From the NCBI GenBank assembly GCA_017620315.1, contig JAFZQQ010000136.1, positions 1 through 6,008 of the forward strand: a stretch of 6,008 nucleotides of DNA, read 5' to 3'. Numbering within the stretch: the first letter of the stretch is position 1; the number at the start of each line of letters is the position of its first letter. The position numbers and the translations under genes are program-made. Shown one piece after another: positions 1-4,752 of the stretch. The stretch comes from Oscillospiraceae bacterium (GTDB lineage: Bacteria > Bacillota > Clostridia > Oscillospirales > Oscillospiraceae). The notes beneath the pieces were generated by a model, which was not told the origin of the DNA, did no database searches, and saw nothing but the letters and a program-made list of their open reading frames with translations.

Positions 1-379
1 AGCTTATCCCGCCTATGAGCGCGGTGACGATCAACGCGGCGACGAGGAATAAGGGTATGCGGCACTGCTTTTTGACGAAGTCGAGGTATCCCTTCGCCCC
101 GGTGCCCTGAAAGCCCGAGGTCAGCATTGCGCAGATGCAGTAGACAAGGCAGAGCATGAATATGAACCAGTAAAACTCCTCTGCCTTGAAATTAAGCGCC
201 GGGAGGCTCACATAGTAATAAATGAAGCCCAAAAGCAGCGTGACGCCAAGATTGACGGCTATGCGGGCGCCTTTGCTGCCGATAGCCTTGCGCGGCTTTT
301 TCTCACGCGGCGGTTTGTTCCCGGCGGTGCCGACGTTGAATTGGAACCCGCCCTTTGAGGGATCGTATTTGAATTCCAT
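1..379 (-). CDS. Multi-spanning membrane protein of unknown function (5' part only)
   Basis: This is the first 126 codons of a gene running leftward off the window. The ATG at 377-379 is preceded by GGAGG (386-390) at a 6-base spacing, and a good promoter lies just upstream (414-442). The visible protein begins with about 38 polar, glycine- and lysine-rich residues, including the basic stretch NKPPREKKPRK (21-31), followed by three hydrophobic segments at about residues 40-59, 68-88 and 108-125. The basic N-terminus followed by the first helix suggests a cytoplasmic N-terminus without a cleavable signal peptide. A short charged loop with FVKKQCR (101-107) precedes the third segment. I do not recognise the family; the protein could be much longer than seen here. 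Codon use is GC-rich, like the operon at the right and unlike the adjacent transglutaminase-like gene. That it is a real gene is well supported; its function is open. Confidence 0.85.
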   Translation of the reverse strand, partial: MEFKYDPSKGGFQFNVGTAGNKPPREKKPRKAIGSKGARIAVNLGVTLLLGFIYYYVSLPALNFKAEEFYWFIFMLCLVYCICAMLTSGFQGTGAKGYLDFVKKQCRIPLFLVAALIVTALIGGIS

Positions 380-385
380 AGGCTG

Positions 386-390
386 CCTCC
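386..390 (-). promoter_or_regulatory. Ribosome binding site of the membrane protein gene
   Basis: GGAGG on the minus strand lies 6 bases before the ATG at 379. It fixes the start of the partial gene at the left edge. Confidence 0.85.
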
Positions 391-413
391 ATATACATTA
401 TCATTCTAATATT

Positions 414-442
414 ATTATCGCACATTTCGGCGCAGATGGCAA
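414..442 (-). promoter_or_regulatory. Sigma-A-type promoter of the membrane protein gene
   Basis: Read on the minus strand, TTGCCA (437-442, five of six matches to TTGACA) is followed after exactly 17 bases by GATAAT (414-419, five of six matches to TATAAT). A TG one base upstream of the -10 gives an extended -10 element. Transcription would start near 407, leaving a leader of about 28 bases that contains the GGAGG. It places the membrane protein gene in its own transcription unit, separate from the transglutaminase-like gene upstream. Confidence 0.7.
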
Positions 443-479
443 TAGCCGCCTGCGCTTTGTCCGTGCGATTTGAGGATCC

Positions 480-513
480 TGTCGGGCAGCTCCGTTTCCG
501 AAGCTGCCCGACA
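480..513 (-). terminator. Long GAAA-capped hairpin downstream of the transglutaminase-like gene
   Basis: On the minus strand TGTCGGGCAGCTTCG pairs with CGGAGCTGCCCGACA around a GAAA loop. This gives 15 continuous pairs, one of them a U-G wobble. The stem begins 41 bases after the stop codon at 554. Only the minus-strand RNA closes fully: in the plus-strand RNA the wobble position becomes a C-A mismatch and the cap is lost. This ties the hairpin to transcripts of the transglutaminase-like gene. No run of U follows it (the next bases are GGATCC), so it is not a textbook intrinsic terminator. It may be a 3'-end stabilising hairpin or work with a termination factor. Confidence 0.6.
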
Positions 514-553
514 AATCTGAATTGGATGTTATCTGTCTCCGCATATCGGCGCA

Positions 554-1420
554 TTATGGATTTGCGATTGCTTCGATCAGCGGTACGACGCTGTTGAGTC
601 TTTCTAACATATTTGATAATCTGTCGGAACGATAACACCTTGGTATACGCTCTTTCGTATACTCTTCTCCCCATTGCTTTTCATCCCACAGATTATCCGC
701 ACGGCGAACGGGAAACCTAAAATACGTTTCATCCGCGGTGACTCTGCAAAGCATGACGCTGGAGGCGTCGGTGCTTGAATAGACCAGATAATAAGCATAG
801 ATGTTATATTCATCAACGCTGTTTAGGATCAGCAGGAAGAATACGGTTTCAAGTGAATGATCCGTACTCAAAACGATCTCTTCGTGGATCCACGGCGCGT
901 ATAACAGCCCCGCAAAGGACTCCTTTTTCCACTCTGCCGCTTTGCTTGTCCAAAACTGCTCGTCTTGCTTCAATTTGCTTTTCATATCATCGTATGACAG
1001 CAGCTCATATTCTTTATGCGGACAATTGGGGCCATGCCACTTTCTGTAAGGCAATGTGGCGTCGATCAGCTGCCAGTGTTCCCCATTCAAAACCGCTGCG
1101 CAAATATGATCCTGAGGGTTTCCGTAGCAATCAACATGAACACGGGCATATTTCGTTTGATAGCCCAGTCGCGTTAAGACCGAAACGATCAAGTTTGAAT
1201 AATCTCCGCAGGTCCCGGATTTCATTTTTAATACATCTATATCAGTTCTTTGCAGAGGGTAGTACGGTGCGTTTAGTCTGCTGTACGAAACGTTATTATC
1301 AAACCAAAGGAGAAGCGTTCCCACAACACTGCTCAGCGGCAGAGCCGCCAAATGAAGCTCATTTATGAAGCGTTCTGTTTCGTATGCTTGAGGATGTATA
1401 TAATCGCCTTTATCAATCAT
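554..1420 (-). CDS. Transglutaminase-like cysteine enzyme, 288 aa
   Basis: The protein has a transglutaminase-like (papain-fold) core with the three expected motifs in order. The nucleophile region is SGTCGDYS with Cys71, the histidine region is DHICAAV with His105, and the aspartate region is WQLIDATLP with Asp120. The triad looks complete, so it may act as a protease, peptidase or amide-transfer enzyme. Residues 1-60 are helical in character, and about 165 residues after the core match no family I know. There is no signal peptide or clear membrane segment, so a cytoplasmic location is likely. The ATG at 1418-1420 is chosen over an in-frame ATG at 1552 for two reasons: GAAGG (1429-1433) sits 8 bases upstream of it, and the promoter at 1463-1491 lies inside the longer reading. 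Base use is AT-richer than in the operon to the right (for example 21 of 60 GC in 601-660 against 46 of 60 in 2581-2640), hinting at separate origin. The natural substrate is unknown. Confidence 0.85.
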   Translation of the reverse strand: MIDKGDYIHPQAYETERFINELHLAALPLSSVVGTLLLWFDNNVSYSRLNAPYYPLQRTDIDVLKMKSGTCGDYSNLIVSVLTRLGYQTKYARVHVDCYGNPQDHICAAVLNGEHWQLIDATLPYRKWHGPNCPHKEYELLSYDDMKSKLKQDEQFWTSKAAEWKKESFAGLLYAPWIHEEIVLSTDHSLETVFFLLILNSVDEYNIYAYYLVYSSTDASSVMLCRVTADETYFRFPVRRADNLWDEKQWGEEYTKERIPRCYRSDRLSNMLERLNSVVPLIEAIANP

Positions 1421-1462
1421 TTTGATTACCTTCAAAATTCTGGTTTGTCGCAACCTGCCACG

Positions 1463-1491
1463 ACTATACCATATCAGACGCTTATAATCAA
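1463..1491 (-). promoter_or_regulatory. Promoter of the transglutaminase-like gene
   Basis: On the minus strand TTGATT (1486-1491) is followed after 17 bases by TATAGT (1463-1468, five of six matches to TATAAT), with a TG one base before the -10. The predicted start of transcription is near 1456, leaving about 36 bases to the ATG at 1420 with GAAGG in between. Its -35 overlaps the TATAAT on the opposite strand at 1483-1488. Confidence 0.65.
1483..1488 (+). promoter_or_regulatory. Candidate -10 element for the ATP-grasp operon
   Basis: A perfect TATAAT reads rightward. At 17 bases upstream is ACGACT (1460-1465), only three of six matches to TTGACA, so the promoter would be weak or activator-dependent. 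Transcription from it would start near 1495, shortly before the GGAAGGA at 1515-1521. It overlaps the -35 of the leftward promoter, so polymerase binding on the two strands should be mutually exclusive. Confidence 0.4.
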
Positions 1492-1514
1492 GGAACCGCT
1501 GAAGGTGCCGAAGC

Positions 1515-1521
1515 GGAAGGA
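1515..1521 (+). promoter_or_regulatory. Shine-Dalgarno-like GGAAGGA before a short leader ORF
   Basis: GGAAGGA ends 5 bases before the ATG at 1527. It is the best ribosome binding site in the stretch before the ATP-grasp gene, whose own ATG at 1598 has no recognisable Shine-Dalgarno sequence. Confidence 0.45.
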
Positions 1522-1526
1522 CAACA

Positions 1527-1601
1527 ATGCTTACGGCAACAGGAACGGCCATTTTGCAAGCTTGCTTTTACTGCGCGGGTGTGGTAATGTTGTTTGCATG
1601 A
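1527..1601 (+). CDS. Possible 24-aa hydrophobic leader peptide, overlapping the ATP-grasp start
   Basis: An ATG at 1527-1529 opens a 24-codon frame ending in TGA at 1599-1601. This stop overlaps the ATG of the ATP-grasp gene (1598-1600) as ATGA, the same arrangement as between the next two genes. GGAAGGA lies 5 bases upstream of the start. The peptide starts MLTATGTAILQ, contains CFYC at residues 13-16, and ends in the hydrophobic VVMLFA; it could form a single short membrane segment or simply be a coupling peptide. Its likely role is to deliver ribosomes to the ATP-grasp start, which lacks its own ribosome binding site. A frame this short can arise by chance, so the case rests on the coincidence of binding site, overlap and promoter spacing. 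Confidence 0.4.
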   Translation: MLTATGTAILQACFYCAGVVMLFA

Positions 1602-2704
1602 AAACTGTCATTCTTACAGATGCAAAATACCGCTCGGCAATCAGCGCGGCGAGGACCTTTTCGCGCGGCGGCATGCGTGTCGTCGCCGTTCAGGCGCGCG
1701 GCGACGCCTCCGTTGCGCCGCCGGTGTTTTCCTCCAACTGCGTTTCGGAAACGGTCTGGCTCGACGGCAGCACGGAGGACGACGGATATGCCGCCCGACT
1801 TGCGGAGCTGCTGCGTCGTTTCGACCGGCCCGTGCTCTTTCCGGTCGGCGCTGCGACGCTCGACGCAGTCAGCCGCGATATCGGGGGCTTTTCCGGGCTT
1901 TGCGATTTTCTGATCTCTCCGGGCGAGACGCTTGATGCGGTAAACGACAAGGCGAGGGTACACCGCCGCGCGGCGGAGCTCGGACTTCCCGTGCCGAGGG
2001 AGTACGACGGCGCGCCGGACGCCTATCCCGTCATCATCAAGCCGCGCTGCGGCGAGAAGTTAGGGCTCAGGGCGGAGGACAGATATACCGTTGCGCGCTC
2101 AAGCGAGGAGTACCGGGCGGCGCTTGAAAAAATGCGGCGATACGACCCATCGCCTGTGGTGCAGGAGCTTATCGGCGGCGCGGGCGGAGGCGTGAGCGTC
2201 CTGATAGACCGCGAGGGCAGGCTGATCGACGCGTTCTGCCATCGCCGCGTGCGCGAGTACCCCATCACGGGCGGGCCCTCCGCCTGCTGCGAGAGCGTCT
2301 ATGTGCCGGAGAAGATCGACGCGGCGTATGCTTTGCTGCGCTCCTTCGGCTTTGTGGGCCTCGCTATGGTCGAATTCAAGGGCGACAGCATACTCGAAGT
2401 CAATCCGCGCGTCTGGGGCAGCTTTCCACTGACGACGCTCGCGCGCTCGCCGATCGCGCTCCGGCTTGCCGAGGCAGCGTCCGGCGCGCGCGTAGAATAC
2501 GTGCCGTGCGACTACGACGTTGGCGTGCGCATGCGCTTCACGCTGAACGATACGCTCGCAACGCTTTCGCTGCTTGCGCACGGCAGGCTGCGCGAGGGCT
2601 TTGTCGGCTGCGCCGACGCGTTCCGCGCCCAGGAGGCGCTCTGCGACCGCGACGACCCCGCGCCGATGCGGGCATACTTGAAAGCGACGGTTTTGAAAAG
2701 ATGA
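1598..2704 (+). CDS. ATP-grasp carboxylate-amine ligase-like protein, 368 aa
   Basis: This is an ATP-grasp enzyme of the carbamoyl-phosphate synthase-like group (carboxylate-amine ligase type), expected to activate a carboxylate as acyl phosphate and join it to an amine using ATP. Residues 1-110 form the N-terminal alpha/beta domain (MKTVILTDAKYRSA). The ATP-binding part includes NDKARVHRRAAELGLPVP (116-133), YPVIIKPRCGEKLG (143-156, with likely ATP-contacting Lys148) and VVQELIGG (187-194). The metal-binding end is MVEFKGDSILEVNPRVWGS (257-275), with Glu259, Glu267 and Asn269 as likely magnesium ligands. The glycine-rich GGAGGG (193-198) and YPITGGPS (221-228) loops are also typical. The ATG at 1598 is preferred to an in-frame ATG at 1352, because the extra 82 residues are antisense to the transglutaminase-like gene and its promoter. 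This start lacks a ribosome binding site but overlaps the stop of a short upstream frame. The end overlaps the PHP gene by 4 bases (ATGA). The enzyme is probably cytoplasmic; its substrates are unknown. Confidence 0.9.
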   Translation: MKTVILTDAKYRSAISAARTFSRGGMRVVAVQARGDASVAPPVFSSNCVSETVWLDGSTEDDGYAARLAELLRRFDRPVLFPVGAATLDAVSRDIGGFSGLCDFLISPGETLDAVNDKARVHRRAAELGLPVPREYDGAPDAYPVIIKPRCGEKLGLRAEDRYTVARSSEEYRAALEKMRRYDPSPVVQELIGGAGGGVSVLIDREGRLIDAFCHRRVREYPITGGPSACCESVYVPEKIDAAYALLRSFGFVGLAMVEFKGDSILEVNPRVWGSFPLTTLARSPIALRLAEAASGARVEYVPCDYDVGVRMRFTLNDTLATLSLLAHGRLREGFVGCADAFRAQEALCDRDDPAPMRAYLKATVLKR

Positions 2705-3420
2705 AAATAAAGCTCGATCTCCATGTCCATTCCGAGGCGTCCCACGACGGGCGGATGAGCCTTGACGACATAGTGCGCGAGGCAAGGGCGCGCGGCCTTG
2801 ACGGCGTCGCCATAACCGATCACGACGTAACGCTTATGTCTGCGCCGGAGTACGATGACTTTCTCGTGATCCCCGGCTGCGAGTTCTCCACCGAGTACGG
2901 GCACCTTTTAGGGCTGTTCCTGCGCGAGCCGATAGGAAAGCTTCCGTTTGCCGAGACGGTCGAGGCGATACACGCGCAGGGCGGACTTGCCGTGATTGCG
3001 CATCCCTTCGAGCGTTCGCGCGACGAAAAGCGTCTTGAGCCCATCGTCGCCATGCTCGACGGCGTTGAGGTACAAAACGGACGTGCCGAGCGCAGGATAC
3101 GCGACGCGAACGCGCTTGCGGAGGCTTTTGCCGAGGCGCATGGAATGCGCCGCTTTGCGGGCAGCGACGCGCATCTGCCCTGCGAGCTGGGCAACGCCGC
3201 GCTCTGCCTTGAGGCAGAGGAGCTGACGCTCTCCGCCGTGCGCGAGGCGCTTCTCTCCGGCGGGGCGGAGGTCTGCGAGAAAAGGCGCAGCGCGGCGCTC
3301 AACACTGCCCGCAGCCAGTATACCAAGCTCAAAAAAACGCATGCGCGTCCCACCGCTTATGCGAAGTGGGCGCTGTTTGCGGCGAAATGCGCCGCCGAAG
3401 ACCTGTTCGGGAGGTATTGA
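2701..3420 (+). CDS. PHP-domain metal-dependent phosphoesterase, 239 aa
   Basis: This is a PHP (polymerase and histidinol phosphatase) fold protein of the short, stand-alone type, expected to hydrolyse phosphate esters with bound divalent metals. The metal-binding motifs are complete: LDLHVHSEASHDG (His8, His10, Asp16), AITDHD (Asp40, His41), PGCEFST (Glu61), YGHLLG (His68), IAHPF (His101) and AGSDAH (Asp156, His158). The form resembles the TrpH/RNase AM-like relatives that act on nucleotide or small-molecule phosphates, but nothing seen fixes the substrate. The last 45 residues are basic, with a cluster KLKKTHARP (209-217), and then an alanine-rich helix. The ATG at 2701 overlaps the ATP-grasp stop as ATGA and gives the natural MKIKLDLHVHS start, so translation is probably coupled. 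An in-frame ATG at 2506 would only add residues antisense to nothing but shadowing the ATP-grasp reading. No signal peptide is present. Confidence 0.9.
   Translation: MKIKLDLHVHSEASHDGRMSLDDIVREARARGLDGVAITDHDVTLMSAPEYDDFLVIPGCEFSTEYGHLLGLFLREPIGKLPFAETVEAIHAQGGLAVIAHPFERSRDEKRLEPIVAMLDGVEVQNGRAERRIRDANALAEAFAEAHGMRRFAGSDAHLPCELGNAALCLEAEELTLSAVREALLSGGAEVCEKRRSAALNTARSQYTKLKKTHARPTAYAKWALFAAKCAAEDLFGRY
3409..3414 (+). promoter_or_regulatory. Ribosome binding site of the deacetylase gene
   Basis: GGGAGG, inside the last codons of the PHP gene, lies 8 bases before the ATG at 3423. It decides this start over the in-frame ATG at 3366. Confidence 0.85.
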
Positions 3421-3422
3421 CT

Positions 3423-4706
3423 ATGTCCATGCTCGTTAAGCTCGGCAAGAAGGGCAAGCAGCTCGTAAAGAAGCTGATCACTCCCGCCGAGAAGCACTAT
3501 GTCGGCTATACGCGCCGCATAGAGCGCGTCTGCACCAAAAAGCGCGTATGCGCCATGACCTTTGACGACGGGCCGATGGATATGCCCGCAGCTCCCGACC
3601 GCTTCGACGGCAGATCGATGACCGACGTTCTTCTCGATACGCTGCGCGAGTACGGCGCGCACGGCACCTTTGACGTGGTGGGCGACACCTCGGAGAACTA
3701 TCCCGACACGGCGGGCAAGACCGGCAGCGCCTCCTGGGGCGGCATACTCTACGACCACTATCCCGACATATCGCAGGACGCGCACGGCGGCGCGGAGCAT
3801 TGCGACAGGCTGATCCGCCGCATGCTGGACGAGGGGCACCAGATAACGAACCACGGCTACCGCCATATTATTTTCGGCAAAAAGCCCTTTGTCTACGGCA
3901 AGCGCGCGTATCTCGGCTCTCTTGACGCCTCGCTCGCCGATCTCCGGCGGCTCGACACGCTGCTGCGCGAGCGTTACGGCTATGCGCCGTCGATGTCACG
4001 TCCGCCGCACTACGTCGACAAGATCGGCGACGGCTTCACAAGCTATGACGTCTATGACCGCCTGGGCTATCAGTACATGGCGGCGTCCTTCGACGGGGCG
4101 GGCTGGCTGCCCTCCGCGCTGGCGGATCCCGAAGCCGCGCTCCGCGCCGAGACCGACGCCATGGTCGAGCCGATCCGCCGCGCGCTGGAGAGCGATCCCG
4201 ATTTCTTTTGCGGGCAGATCATCTTCCAGAAGGACGGCTGCAACATGGCGCGCCGCACGCCGGTCGCCTTTGCGCTCGGCGAGCAGCTGAGGCTGCTGAA
4301 GCAATACGGCTACGAGGTCGTGACCGTGGAGGAGCTGCTGCGCGAGAGCCCGTTTGCCGACGTCGCGCCCAACGATCCGCTGCTGCCGAAGCTCCGCGCG
4401 CTGGCGGAGAGCTCCGCGGTCGCGTTCAGCGACAACCGCGTGCGGCTCGACGAGCCGATGAAGCAGGGCGAGCTTGCTATGCTGCTCGCGCCGAAGGCCG
4501 ACGCCATCGCCCTGCGCGAGAAAATGATACGCAGCTCCGGCAGGGCCGTCCATCCCTACGCCGGAGCCATGGCGTGGTGCGAGGAAAAGGGCGTTTTCCC
4601 CTCCGGCGCAAGCCCCGACGCTCCGGTGGCCGCGCTCCCCGCGGAGTTCTTTGCCCCGACGGGCGACCTGAGCCGCAGAGGGGTCTATGCGGCATATATT
4701 CTCTAA
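3423..4706 (+). CDS. Polysaccharide deacetylase-like (NodB/CE4) protein with SLH-like tail, 427 aa
   Basis: Residues 40-305 form a NodB/CE4 deacetylase-type domain. TFDDGP (46-51) supplies the catalytic-base and metal aspartates (Asp48, Asp49), NHGYRH (143-148) the HxxxH metal ligands (His144, His148), SRPPH (192-196) motif 3, and FDGAGW (223-228) motif 4. The motif-5 position reads IIFQKDG (266-272) where active members have a pattern like IILLHD, so the usual catalytic histidine is replaced by Lys270. The spacing between motifs 1 and 2 is longer than usual, with a tyrosine- and histidine-rich insert (about 89-125). Two degenerate S-layer-homology-like repeats follow: about 310-357 (FADV ... 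EPMKQGELAML) and 375-427 (HPYAGAMAWCEEKGVFPSG ... LSRRGVYAAYIL). The N-terminus (MSMLVKLGKKGKQLVKK) is basic and shows no signal peptide, which is odd for an SLH protein and suggests a cytoplasmic location. The gene starts 2 bases after the PHP stop. It may deacylate a small molecule, or be a non-catalytic or altered relative. Confidence 0.85.
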   Translation: MSMLVKLGKKGKQLVKKLITPAEKHYVGYTRRIERVCTKKRVCAMTFDDGPMDMPAAPDRFDGRSMTDVLLDTLREYGAHGTFDVVGDTSENYPDTAGKTGSASWGGILYDHYPDISQDAHGGAEHCDRLIRRMLDEGHQITNHGYRHIIFGKKPFVYGKRAYLGSLDASLADLRRLDTLLRERYGYAPSMSRPPHYVDKIGDGFTSYDVYDRLGYQYMAASFDGAGWLPSALADPEAALRAETDAMVEPIRRALESDPDFFCGQIIFQKDGCNMARRTPVAFALGEQLRLLKQYGYEVVTVEELLRESPFADVAPNDPLLPKLRALAESSAVAFSDNRVRLDEPMKQGELAMLLAPKADAIALREKMIRSSGRAVHPYAGAMAWCEEKGVFPSGASPDAPVAALPAEFFAPTGDLSRRGVYAAYIL

Positions 4707-4712
4707 AATTTG

Positions 4713-4742
4713 ATCGGCAGAGGCAACGCCTCTGCCGATTTT
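4713..4742 (+). terminator. Bidirectional intrinsic terminator between convergent genes
   Basis: ATCGGCAGAGGC (4713-4724) and GCCTCTGCCGAT (4728-4739) form a perfect 12-base-pair stem with a 3-base loop. On the plus strand it is followed by TTTT (4739-4742), 6 bases after the deacetylase stop at 4706, and a second T-run lies at 4750-4754. On the minus strand it sits 14 bases after the flavoenzyme stop and is followed by CAAATTTT, a weaker U-tract. It ends the operon and probably the convergent flavoenzyme gene too. Confidence 0.85.
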
Positions 4743-4752
4743 GATACGGTTT

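Noticed and set aside
303..674. 123-aa minus-strand frame between the left two genes
   Set aside because: It overlaps the end of the transglutaminase-like gene, the 480-513 hairpin, the 414-442 promoter and the start of the membrane protein in another frame.
775..1368. 197-aa plus-strand frame opposite the transglutaminase-like gene
   Set aside because: Antisense to a gene with a clear catalytic triad; no motifs and no convincing ribosome binding site.
1421..1552. 44-residue N-terminal extension of the transglutaminase-like protein (ATG at 1552)
   Set aside because: The extension contains the likely promoter at 1463-1491 and has no family similarity; the ATG at 1420 has GAAGG at good spacing.
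1556..1565. GCAAGCTTGC palindrome as an operator
   Set aside because: A single 10-base palindrome inside the short leader frame, with no second copy or recognised regulator motif.
1352..1597. 82-residue N-terminal extension of the ATP-grasp protein
   Set aside because: It runs antisense through the transglutaminase-like gene start and the divergent promoters; the ATP-grasp family start fits the ATG at 1598.
2506..2700. 65-residue extension of the PHP protein
   Set aside because: Out-of-frame reading inside the ATP-grasp gene, rich in Arg and Ala as GC-rich shadows are; MKIKLDLHVHS is the natural start.
2099..2785. 228-aa minus-strand frame opposite the ATP-grasp and PHP genes
   Set aside because: Shadow frame of low-complexity composition, antisense to two genes with intact motifs.
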